From contig OZ038485.1 of NCBI GenBank assembly GCA_964036315.1, forward strand, positions 97,241,860-97,305,859: a stretch of 64,000 nt of DNA, written 5' to 3'. Shown here one piece after another: positions 53,801 to 62,524 of this stretch. A program made the translations under genes and the position numbers. How positions within the stretch are numbered: position 1 is the first letter of the stretch; every line of letters begins with the position of its first letter. Under the pieces are notes generated by a model, which was given only the letters and a program-made list of their open reading frames with translations, had not been told where the DNA came from and ran no database searches. Source of the DNA: Acanthosepion esculentum. Lineage: Eukaryota; Mollusca; Cephalopoda; Sepiida; Sepiidae.

Positions 53801-53894
53801 AGTCAGTGTGAATGGCTTGCAACTGAAACGGGCGTAAAATGATGATGATCGTGCTCATCTTCAAATTTTCCGTTAGTTGATTAGTTACTAAGAT

Positions 53895-54042
53895 TCAGCC
53901 TGTCCTGTTATTTATCCATGGCTGGGGGGGGGAGATATAGATTCATACGTTTTCCAAGAGTATTAACACGTACAAAAATGCAATGAATTCGACTTGAATT
54001 CGAACTCGACTCTCCGATTCCGCAATCCGAGCTTCCCGAATC
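53895..54042 (-). mobile_element. tRNA-derived SINE (family A), 5' half
   Basis: Minus strand from gctcggattgcggaatcgga (near 54025) to the body segment gataaataacaggacag. Confidence 0.72.
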
Positions 54043-54459
54043 TCTTTTTATTCATACGAATTCATTATTCAGGTTATATTCCTAACTTTCGCTCAATTTT
54101 TATTTCCTTTCAGCTAAATTTGTTATTATATTCTCTTAGGTAGATTTTCCAGCATTTTTGACAGCAGCTTTTAAATGTTCTTTGCATCATGCATCAATCA
54201 TCAAAATATGTGGCCTCATTTTTCAGCAAAATAATGTATTTTGTAATAAATAAATTTGGGCTTTGGTCTTTCGCTGAATTTCTCGATAAGGTAAACGTAA
54301 TGAATAAGAGACCTGAAGCAAAAAAAAATGTAGTTCTACAGAAGAATACTGAGAATACCATGTACCGAACATGTAACATCAAAGCGAATGTAACTGTATA
54401 ACTATCTATTGTGTTTTAGATTGTTGTACGCAGCGACGGTTAGGGTTCAAGCCTCAGTA
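54043..54459. other. Scrap of RTE LINE and unassigned sequence
   Basis: acagaagaatactgagaata with accatgtaccgaacatgtaa (54338-54380) matches the YRRILRIPWTEHV coding stretch of the RTE family in plus sense. Otherwise unassigned. Confidence 0.45.
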
Positions 54460-54960
54460 TTTCCTTTTTTTCTATCTACCTTTTATATACCTTACAAATT
54501 GAACTAAGCAGAACTAAGGATGAAAAATGTTCGCTGATTTTCACGTCGTTCTGAGATTATTTTTTCCTTTCATCCAAATCCGTGAATTTGTTTTTCTCAT
54601 TCTAAGTCTCCAAAAACACGATATGAAATTCACTACTTCGCATCCATAATGTTGTATGCCTTAAAATTATTCAACTTTTTAACAGGAAAAATCTCAAGTT
54701 GATGCTAAAAATTACCAAAAAACATTGTTGACTTATTTCAGATAGAATAAGCTCTTATGATAATATCTTTAATTTGTATTTAGATTGGATTTAGATTGCA
54801 TTTACATCGTATTTAATTGCAATTTTTCTGGTTGAATTGTTCACTGATATTACATATGATGCAGTATTGTACATTAAGTTACAATAAGATTTGTATTTTA
54901 TATGAATACTACCATATGAAAATTGAGATGTTGTGGAGGGGGAGGTGTGATAGATTGTCG
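54460..54960 (+). repeat. Dispersed about 500-bp repeat, fullest copy
   Basis: The first part (54460-54660) recurs at 55680-55880 and the second part (54655-54960) at 57590-57870. Shared words include accttacaaattgaactaag, caaatccgtgaatttgtttt, caagttgatgctaaaaatta and gaatactaccatatgaaaat. No coding potential. Confidence 0.8.
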
Positions 54961-54974
54961 AGAAGGGGATGGTT

Positions 54975-55450
54975 TCGTTTTAATCCTCCTCGTAAGTACA
55001 AATAACATTAATACATTATTTACATTATTCGGACTATTGTCCTCATCTTTGTCGCCATGTTTATCACAACGTGTCGGCAGTTGTACGCTCCGGCCTTCTT
55101 CGGGTGGTTGGAATGTCGAACCAAACCCTTTATTTCGCTCACTGGAGTAGACTGTTCTAGTTCCACGTGCCATGTTTAATGGATGTCAGTTATCAGATAT
55201 CTCCTGTTAATTTCCCTCTGAAAGTTCTCCACTGCCTTAACCGGGTATTGAACTCACACTCTTTGGGTCATGTCACTGGATATAACCAACGCCTTTATCC
55301 ACTGTGCCATTATAGAAGGCCGGAGCGTACAACGGCCGAAACGTTGTGATAAACATGGCGAATAAGATGAGGACAATAGTCCGAATAATGTAAATAATGT
55401 ACATAATACCTCATCTCAGAAATACAGACAAACATTAATACAGTTACATA
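54975..55450. mobile_element. Family G composite repeat, minus copy with opposed tail
   Basis: A minus-strand copy (54975-55310) has tail, body and a full tRNA-like head (on the minus strand taatggcacagtggataaag, box-B-like gagttcaataccc). The head is followed without gap by a plus-strand tail fragment (55313-55450: gaaggccggagcgtacaacg, gccgaaacgttgtgat). The two tails form an inverted repeat of about 95 bp. Confidence 0.82.
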
Positions 55451-55679
55451 ATTGAGCTGAAACTTATTCAGGTGGCTCAAAATCCACAAATTCACGCCTG
55501 GCCCAATTGTACGATCCCACTGTGAGGAGAGGAACGGAAAGAAAAGGAAAGGAAAGCTTAGAAAATCCTATAACGAGAAGCTAGTGAGGCGTTTGCTAGC
55601 CCAGAAACCCCATCATCCCGACTATAAACCTGATTAGGGGGTCCGTGTGGTGTTTTATGATCCTCGTTATCTCATTAAC
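55451..55679. other. Unassigned stretch
   Basis: Nothing recognised. Confidence 0.5.
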
Positions 55680-55935
55680 ATTTGCTTTTTTCTACCTATT
55701 TTTATATATCTTACAAATTAAACTAAGCACGACTGACTATTAAAGGCTGGAAAAAAATTTGATGATTTTGACGTCATTCTGGTGGGGGGGGTTCAAATCC
55801 GTGAATTTCTTTCTTTCGATGATGATAAATCTTGGAAAACACTATATAAAATTCATTATTTCTTTTCCGTAATATTGGTTGGTTGGGTGGGTGGGTTTTA
55901 TGGCATATCAACCACTGTAGGTCATTTAATACTAA
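55680..55935 (+). repeat. Dispersed repeat, first part, and ggcatatcaac core
   Basis: 55680-55870 matches 54460-54650. 55875-55930 is ggttggttgggtgggtgggt with tttatggcatatcaaccact. Confidence 0.78.
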
Positions 55936-55939
55936 ATTT

Positions 55940-55943
55940 AGTT

Positions 55944-55976
<33 letters not shown>

Positions 55977-56011
55977 TCTATATATTTTCTATATATATAT
56001 TTTATATATTT

Positions 56012-56044
<33 letters not shown>

Positions 56045-56061
56045 TTTATATGTTTTATATA

Positions 56062-56108
<47 letters not shown>

Positions 56109-56150
56109 ATATATATATTTTATATATTTTATATATATATATATATTTTA

Positions 56151-56224
<74 letters not shown>

Positions 56225-56250
56225 CCTCATATATATATATATATATATAT
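55940..56250. repeat. TA array with TTTA/TTTTA interruptions
   Basis: Over 300 bp of TA broken by ttttatata and attctata variants, with atttcctcatatatata near 56221. Frames through it (YIYIYF) are artefacts. Confidence 0.95.
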
Positions 56251-56649
56251 ATGAGGGAAAATATGAAAAAAAACAAAATCCGAATATGCAAGTTTACTGT
56301 TTTAATTACATCCGATGCTTGCATCTACCAAATCCCATGCAACAACTGTGATTTAAAATATGTGGGCGAAACGTGTAGGTCCGTAAAATTTCGTGTTTTC
56401 GAACATAAGCGAGATGTTCGCCTCGGTAATTTGAACAATGCTTTGTTTGAACACATGACTAAACATGATCATAATTTCGACTTTGATTCTGTGAAGGTTT
56501 TGAGATATATTCATAATAAAAATCTTAGACGGATTTATGAGGCAGGAATAATATCTATCTCGAGCACGGTAAATACTAGACACGGCTTCTTCAATATTTC
56601 CCCTTTTCTGGCAAGATTAATGCTGGACAAACGTACTTATAAACTTTAG
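56251..56649 (+). pseudogene. GIY-YIG endonuclease domain of a Penelope-like element
   Basis: Penelope-like elements use this C-terminal endonuclease to nick the target and prime reverse transcription. From the ATG at 56251 the first 16 residues derive from the inverted terminal sequence. The domain starts about residue 23: ACIYQIPCNNCDLKYVGET (the GIY and YIG motifs appear as IYQ and YVG, with a CxxC in front), then RSVKFRVFEHKRDVRLGNLN with the conserved Arg and His, NALFEHMTKHDHNFDFDSVK, RRIYEAGIISISS (conserved Glu in YEAG) and a C-terminal tail. All core residues look intact and the frame is clean for 110 residues to the stop at 56649. The reverse transcriptase half is gone, replaced by TA repeat. 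Confidence 0.92.
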
Positions 56650-56836
56650 TTTCAAGTAAAATTCTTTCTTTTATAATAAACTCTATTTTTAGGAATACGT
56701 TTTCACAACATCGCCAACGTGACGCCGACGGGATCGCATTTCAAAACGGAACGCTGAACTTAAAATTCAGTCATTTTGTTTTGATTATTCTTATGTCTAT
56801 CGTCTTTTTATGTTGACTTGAATATCGTTTAATTAT

Positions 56837-56908
56837 GTTTTAATAACTATGTCCTGAAGAAGGTCTACTATACCGAAACGTCTGACGTCGACATTCAAAC
56901 ATTAAAAC
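56837..56908 (+). ncRNA. Hammerhead ribozyme-like motif (type I)
   Basis: The core C-U-G-A-A-G-A (56854-56860) is followed by a stem GGT/ACC (56862-56864 with 56872-56874), then GAAA (56875-56878), then a 3-bp stem CGT/ACG with a CTG loop, closed by the A-U pair at 56878/56888, then C at 56889, the expected cleavage position. Stem I pairs atgtc (56849-56853) with gacat (56890-56894), and gttttaat (56837-56844) with attaaaac (56901-56908). One deviation is an unpaired A at 56861 before stem II. Hammerheads are known in Penelope-like element termini, so the location fits. Activity is not shown. Confidence 0.65.
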
Positions 56909-56972
56909 AGTAAACTTGCATATTCGGATTTTGTTTTTTCATATTTTTCGGATCTATATCCATATATTTGAT

Positions 56973-56986
<14 letters not shown>

Positions 56987-57052
<66 letters not shown>
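56987..57052. repeat. (TA)n microsatellite
   Basis: Directly follows the Penelope-like 3' end. Confidence 0.95.
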
Positions 57053-57055
<3 letters not shown>

Positions 57056-57249
57056 AGCGAAACAGTCTGTCTGTGGATGACAAAAATAGTAGCTCCTGAA
57101 ATTAATTTCGGTTGAGCCCTCTGGTTTGGGGTGTGAATTTGTAAACAGTGACTATTTATGCTAATACGGCACGACTCTTCGACAGAATTGAGTCACTCTC
57201 AGTCACTGTGTGTTTATCCGAATCTAAAAATAAACACGCTAAAATTCAC
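57053..57249. other. Unassigned stretch
   Basis: Nothing recognised beyond a short palindromic gtcactctcagtcactg. Confidence 0.45.
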
Positions 57250-57385
57250 CTCCATTCCGTACCGTACGCTGATGGCTTAGCGGGTAGAGATTCCGACTGA
57301 CGCAAAATCAGTCGGGTTTCGATCGTAGCTAGAGGCAACCGGACGTCTAGCCACACTGATGAGCTGTGAAATATATATATATAGG
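57250..57385 (+). mobile_element. tRNA-like SINE head
   Basis: gctgatggcttagcgggtag (A-box-like) and gggtttcgatcgtagctag (B-box-like) with a 5-bp anticodon-type stem gactg.cgcaaaa.cagtc between them. It is followed by ggcaaccggacgtctagcca and a short TA tract. Confidence 0.65.
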
Positions 57386-57589
57386 ACTTGTAAACGTCTA
57401 TAAGCTAGAGCTTATTTGCTTGCACACTGCAAAATAATTCCAGCTATTACTATCTTGGACAAGGATTTCCATTTAGTATAGACAATTTGTTTGCACAATG
57501 TTAAAAGATAGCATATATTAATGACACATCAGACTACATCCTTGATAAAAGACCAATTCTTTTCAGGAAGTTTATTATATGACTTGGAT
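57386..57589. other. Unassigned stretch
   Basis: Nothing recognised. Confidence 0.5.
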
Positions 57590-57870
57590 CAATTTTTCCA
57601 TAATATTGAATGTGTTGAAATTCTTCAACATTTTTAACCAGAAAAAATCACAAGTTGATGTTAAAAATTGCCACAAAACGTTGATTTATTTATGATGGAA
57701 TGATCGATTGTGACATGTCTCTAATTTGTATTTAGATACATTGTATTTATTTTTTATTTTTCTCATTGAACTGTTCACTTATATTGTATATGATCCAGTA
57801 TTATGCATTAACTAGGTTACAATAAAATTTGTCTTTTATATGAGTACTACCTTATGAAAATTGAGATGTA
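57590..57870 (+). repeat. Dispersed repeat, second part
   Basis: Matches 54655-54960 (cacaagttgatgttaaaaat, gagtactaccttatgaaaat). Confidence 0.8.
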
Positions 57871-58392
57871 GCATATTTGATGCTGTATTATAAATTCCCG
57901 CAGGTGTACGAGAAACTTGCATCGACCCTGATTTTACGTATATATGTTTCATGCCTGTTCGACGTATTTTCACGTTTGTGGCGACGCAAATCACAAATAT
58001 TGCAAAGAAAATCATTATTATATTTCTTTCCTTTAAGGAATTGTTATTTGATTGGTGCACTTGTCAGCCAATGAAATTACAGTATCCGCCAAGCCTTCTG
58101 ATTACTTTTTCCATCTGTTATGAATAATTGATCAAATTCGTATTGATCTCGCCATAACAGTACTTGAGCTAAAAATTGAACAGCGCCTGAATAATCAAAA
58201 TAAGTCCTTAAGAACATTTGCAAATTTGTATATTGTTCTCCAATGTTATAATAAATCATGTCCACCCACCAAAAAGAAAATTATGTCTGGGTGTTTATGG
58301 AAGTGACGAGAGTTATTGTTTTTGTCTGAATTTCACGGATAAGGAGTTATCATTGTTTACACGGTTGATATTCGGACTATAGTCCTCATATT
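57871..58392. other. Unassigned region
   Basis: Short frames on both strands (57836-58060, 58077-58265) lack recognisable motifs. Confidence 0.4.
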
Positions 58393-58394
58393 TG

Positions 58395-58396
58395 TT

Positions 58397-58460
<64 letters not shown>

Positions 58461-58475
58461 AAAAAGAAAGAAATG
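58395..58475. repeat. (GAAA)n microsatellite
   Basis: About 18 GAAA units, shortly before the truncated 5' edge of a LINE. Confidence 0.96.
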
Positions 58476-58531
58476 ACATCAAGTCTTCAACCACAGCAGC
58501 AGCAACAATCTAAACGAGGCTACAGCAGCAG

Positions 58532-59335
58532 TTGCAACCTAATCTTCATAATAACGGTGAAGCTCGTGCCGTGGCCCTAGACATCTCCAAGGCGTTTGAT
58601 AGAGTTTGGCATGCTGGTCTTCTTTGTAAGCTCCAGGGTTATGGTATCACAGGTCGATTGTCTGACCTAATACAATCATTCCTGTCAAACAGTGAATTGA
58701 AGGTCGTTCTCAATGGATTCATCTCCAGCTCCTATCACACTAACGCAGGTGTTCCTCAAGGCTCCATCCTAGGCCCTACTCTGTTCCTCATATTCATAAA
58801 CGACCTTCCTGACGCCATAGACTCCCAAGTCGGCATCTATGCGGACGACACCACAATTTACTCCTGCCTCAAAAACAAATCTAGTGATGATGACAAAGTT
58901 AACCTGGCAGTTCGAATAGAATAGGACCTCCAATCGGTTGTAGACTGGGGAGAGAAATGGATGGTCAACTTTAACGCCTCTAAAACAAAACTGCTCTCCA
59001 TTAACCACCACAAGGACCCATCCCTGCATCCCATCAGAATGTCTGAGGACCAACTTCTCGAGAGCTCCTCTCTGCGGCTGCTCGGTCTCACGCTGTCCGC
59101 TGATCTGAGATGGAACAAATACATCGAGTCAATTGCATCATCCACCACAAGGAAAGTTGGTTCCCTGTGCCGAGTCAGGAAATTTTTCTCCCCGGAATCG
59201 ATCCTCCAAATCTATAAATCGACCATTCGCCTTTGCATGGAGTATTGCTGCCATATATGGTCTGGAGCCCCTCCTGTTTGCCTCAGGGTTCTTGATAAGA
59301 TCCAGAGACGGATATGCAACGTAAATTTTTTTTAA
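58532..59335 (+). pseudogene. LINE reverse transcriptase (Jockey/I-like), 5'-truncated with an internal stop
   Basis: Non-LTR reverse transcriptase core. From about 58560 the frame carries motif A (AVALDISKAFDRVWH; Asp), then motif B (GVPQGSILGPTLFLIFINDL) at residues 73-92 of the 130-codon piece, and motif C with the YADD catalytic pair at residues 103-106. A TAG at 58922-58924 interrupts the frame; it reopens in the same frame as WGEKWMVNFNASKTKLLSIN, LRLLGLTLSADLRWNKYIES, ILQIYKSTIRLCMEYCCHIW and DKIQRRICNV, ending where homologues continue with ICLDLASRLQ. Here the sequence switches at 59326-59337 to the reverse complement of the element's own 3' tail. The palm catalytic residues are intact; the N-terminal endonuclease is missing. 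Confidence 0.93.
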
Positions 59336-59337
59336 AG

Positions 59338-60380
59338 TATCACCCCAAGCAAGGCTGGTGGCCACCATCACGCATGGGGTTACAGAAGGGTTGGAGGAAG
59401 AGCAGATAGGAGTGGTAAAGGAAGGGATGTGGAGAAAGAGAAGGACGGAGGGTCGATCAAGGCAAGGGGGTTACAGAAGATTTAGAGCGAGAGCAGATAG
59501 GAATGAAAGATGAAAGGAAGTGGAGAAGGGAAGTGGATAGATCAAGGCAACTGGAGATGACGATTGACGCTACACTTAAACCGTTGGAGATTGTATTTGT
59601 CAGGGAAACAGTAATAGGGAAGGGAGTTCCATAGGCGAGATGTGCGAGACATGAAGCCATTGGAGTAGAAGAGACGTCTACATCTAACAGTTTCAACGGT
59701 GAAGGGGTGGGAACGGGATGCCAGCCTCGTAGGACGCTTAAATTCACGAGGCTTAGGGACAAGCGAAAGCAACTCCTCAGAGCAATTACCGTTGAAGTAC
59801 TTGTAAAAAAGGCAAAGCGATGCAACATCGCGTCTGTGAGAGAGCGACTGCTGTCATCTCGTCTGCAGTCGCTCTCTCACAGACGCGACGTTGCCTCGCT
59901 CTGTCTTTTTTACAAATACTTTCACGGTAATTGCTCCGATGAGCTGCTTTCGCTGGTTCCCAGGCCTCATGAATTTAAGCGTCCTACGAGGCTGGCATCC
60001 TGTTCCCACCCCTTCACCGTTGAAACTGTTAGATGTAGACGTCTCTTCTACTCCAATGGCTTCATGTCTCGCACATCTCGCCTGTGGAACTCCCTTCCTT
60101 ATTCCTGTTTCCCTGACAAATACAATCTCCAACTATTTAAGTGTAATGTCAATCGACATCTCCAGTTGCCTTGATCTATCCACTTCCCTTCTCCACATCC
60201 TTTCACCTTTCATTCCTATCGGCTCTCGCTCCAAATCTTCTGTAACCCCCTTGCCTTGATCGATCCACTATCTTTTTCCACATCCTCTCCTTTACCACTC
60301 CTATCTGCTCTTCCTCCAAACCTTCTGTAGCCCCTTGCGTGCTAGTGGCTTCCAGCCTTGCTTGGGGTGATAAGCTTAAA
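59338..60380. repeat. Inverted repeat of a LINE 3' end, arms about 500 bp
   Basis: Left arm 59338-59840 (minus sense) and right arm 59848-60380 (plus sense) are reverse complements, differing by scattered substitutions. Both run from the SRLQSLSHRRDVASLCLFYK coding segment to the tail with gcttggggtgata. The centre is gcgactgc/tgtcatctcgtct/gcagtcgc, a 13-base loop. The arms contain the ORF2 C-terminus in opposite senses (59542-59772 minus; 59707-60174 plus). Confidence 0.95.
59848..60174 (+). pseudogene. LINE ORF2 C-terminus, plus arm
   Basis: The frame reads SRLQSLSHRRDVASLCLFYK, YFHGNCSDELLSLVPRPHEF, HPFTVETVRCRRLFYSNGFM, SRTSRLWNSLPYSCFPDKYN and LFKCNVNRHLQLP to the stop at 60174. It would directly continue the reverse transcriptase ending at 59326 if the inverted arm were absent, apart from a few codons at the junction (ICLDLA in homologues). 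The frame over it is open from 59707 only because the left arm is its complement. The 3' tail extends to 60380. Confidence 0.9.
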
Positions 60381-60424
60381 AAAAAATCAGCAGCCAGGTT
60401 AGTTTTAAGGCTGTAAGTTAATTA

Positions 60425-61270
60425 CAATTGTGCTTCATGGATAAAGGCTTTGGTTTATGAATTTGATTACATAGTGGTCGTGAGTTCAATCCCTGAATCG
60501 GGCAGTGTGTACTCGCATTCAGTGGAAAACAGCGAGCAATAACTGAACAATACTAAATAAAAATAAAAACTAGGTGTGAGCAGCGGGACAAGAGCTGTCT
60601 ACCCCTGTAGATTAAATAAAGTTTTCAGTTCAGAATTCCATATAGGTTATCGAGATCGATATACACCTGAGGAAGGCCGGAGGATACAACGGCCGAAGTG
60701 TTTTGATAAAAACAACAAAGATAAGGACAATAGTCCGAATATAAATAATATAAATATTAAAGGGTTCAGTTCAGAAATTCTTGTAGGTTATACAGATCGA
60801 TATAGACCTGTCGAAGGTCATAGGTCACAAAGGCCGAAAGTTTGTCATAACAACAACAAAGATGAGGACAATAGTCCGCATATAAATAGTGTAAGTAATA
60901 AAGGGTTCGTTTAGAATTCCCTGTAGTTTACACTGATCGATACACATGTGAGGAAGGCTGGCGGCTACAACGGTCGAAACGTTGTGATTACAACAAAGAT
61001 CAGGACAATAGTCAGAATATAAATAGTGAAAATAATGAAGGGTTCAGTTCAGATTTCCAAGTAGATTACTCAAATCGATAAACACCTGAGGAAGGCTGGT
61101 AAGCACAACGGCTGAAACGTGCTAACAACAACAAAGATGAGGAAAATACTCGACATATGAATCGTGTAAATAATAAATATTTCAGTTCAGATTTCCCTGT
61201 TGATTACCAAATTGATATACACTTGAATAAATACTGAAACGTTATGATAACAACAACAATAATCAGGACA
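60425..61270 (+). mobile_element. tRNA-headed repeat with a tandem array of hammerhead-like half motifs (family G)
   Basis: A tRNA-like head at 60430-60510 (tgcttcatggataaaggctt, gagttcaatccctg) is followed by five to six tandem units of about 140 bp (near 60600, 60755, 60895, 61030, 61170). Each has attccatataggttatcgag-type sequence, acctgaggaaggccgg, a variable stretch, cggccgaaacgttgtgat and acaataacaacaaagatgag. Units are 75-90 percent alike by eye. A frame is open over the first two units (60576-60914), which is a by-product. Confidence 0.82.
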
Positions 61271-61288
61271 ATGTTCCGAATATACATA

Positions 61289-62164
61289 CAGTAGAATCCC
61301 TAACAACCGGACTAAGGCCTTCCGGATATGAGGAATTGGTTACAAAGTCCAGATATGAGGGGGTTATATTTAGATTAAAATAAAATAACTGAAATCAGGT
61401 TTAAAATTTATTTTCAGTGTTTTATAGTAAACACAATAAGCTAATGGTGAGTGAAATATAACGCAATTGATTTTAAGGGAAAAAAATTATGAAATGTTAA
61501 TGAAAATTCATTGAATTAAGTATGCCACGTATGCAAAACTAATAATACAACGAGGATTTTTTTAATCGTTGTTGCATTATGATTCTTTCTCTTCTAATGC
61601 CATTCTCAACTTTTCCGCATCTCGTTTTGCTTTTGTTCTTGAAATTTTTTAAACCAAAGACACTTTTTTGTTTTTATTGCAATCCTCATAGCTGAATGCT
61701 GGCTTTCTTTCCATAAAACTGACAACATTTTCAATAGCTTTTTCAACTTCAATTCAGGTTTCATCACAATTATGTTTTTTATTTCACTGTTTATTGTGAG
61801 AGCGTGAACGCTGGAGAATAGTTTAATTGGAAGATTATATAACATACAATGTTGACATTCCTATGTTGAACTCAGCCATTAGTTACATTAAACTTTCACC
61901 AGCATCTAGTCTGTTTAAAATTTCCACTTTTTGCGATAACTCCAAAGTTGTTCTTTTCCTCTTATTCCCATCATCTTTTGCACCAATACAAACCATTAGG
62001 GTGAAATAAACATAAGCAATTATTATCCAAAGTAAATTTTCCGAAAAATCGACATTTTAAATCAGTTACATATTACCCAAATAGTTCAAATATACACATC
62101 AAAATCATGTCCAGATATGCGGGATTCCGGATATGAGGCACTCCAGATATCAGGGATTCTACTG
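61289..62164 (-). mobile_element. pogo/Tigger-like deletion derivative
   Basis: Left end cagtagaatccctaacaacc and right end (reverse complement cagtagaatccctgatatct) form terminal inverted repeats flanked by TA on both sides (61287-61288, 62165-62166). Sub-terminal ccggatatgagg/ccagatatgagg repeats lie inside each end. The 876-bp element encodes only an N-terminal DNA-binding domain on the minus strand, so it cannot move itself. Confidence 0.9.
61600..62000 (-). pseudogene. pogo-type transposase N-terminus (Psq/CENP-B-like helix-turn-helix)
   Basis: On the minus strand from about 61995: MVCIGAKDDGNKRKRTTLEL, SQKVEILNRLDAGESL, a short disruption, LMAEFNIGMSTLYVI, then in a second frame VVSFMERKPAFSYEDCN-type sequence and SRTKAKRDAEKLRMALEE. 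The first block is the KRKxLTLxxKxxILxxxDxGES...AxxFNVGxSTL pattern of the Psq-like helix-turn-helix in pogo and CENP-B-related transposases, which binds the terminal repeats. The second CENPB helix-turn-helix and the DDE catalytic domain are absent. Stops and a frameshift disrupt it. The overlapping 79-codon frame at 61606-61845 is out of phase with most of this. Confidence 0.82.
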
Positions 62165-62215
62165 TAGTGTAAATAATGAGAGGTATTATATTATAATTTG
62201 TAAATGCTTGATACA

Positions 62216-62217
<2 letters not shown>

Positions 62218-62253
<36 letters not shown>

Positions 62254-62397
62254 CATCATCATCATCATCATCATTATTATTATTATTGTTATTATTATTA
62301 TCATCATCATCATCATTATTATTATTATTATTATCATCATCATCATCATCATCATTATTATTATTATTCTCCTCTTCCTCCTCCTCCTCCTTCGAGA
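62218..62397. repeat. (TTA)n/(TCA)n compound microsatellite, then (TCC)n
   Basis: Blocks of ATT and ATC trinucleotides alternate four times over 150 bp, then a TCC run. Confidence 0.96.
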
Positions 62398-62524
62398 GAG
62401 GGTGGTGCGTTGGATAGCAGTGCGGGATTAGTCATCAGAGAACCGAATCCCCCCTCTTAAGTGTTGTTTACATAGTATCTGATAAGCTGTATGAAGCAAA
62501 CCAATCAATCTTCTATGGACCTTA
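62398..62524. other. Unassigned stretch
   Basis: gagagggtggtgcgttggat...agagaaccgaatccccc may be a tRNA-like scrap in plus sense. Confidence 0.4.

Larger units (their letters stand above)
56251..56985 (+). mobile_element. Penelope-like element, 3' portion
   Basis: A GIY-YIG ORF (56251-56649) is followed by a 3' region with a hammerhead-like fold (56837-56908). About 40 bp at 56264-56304 (aaaacaaaatccgaatatgc, aagtttactgtttt) is the reverse complement of 56903-56948, so the piece is flanked by inverted terminal sequence, as is often seen with Penelope-like insertions. TA tracts lie on both sides. The reverse transcriptase domain is missing, so the element is 5'-truncated. Confidence 0.85.

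Noticed and set aside
59457..60259. Several 90-155 codon ORFs as host genes
   Set aside because: They are LINE ORF2 C-termini and their complements in the inverted repeat.
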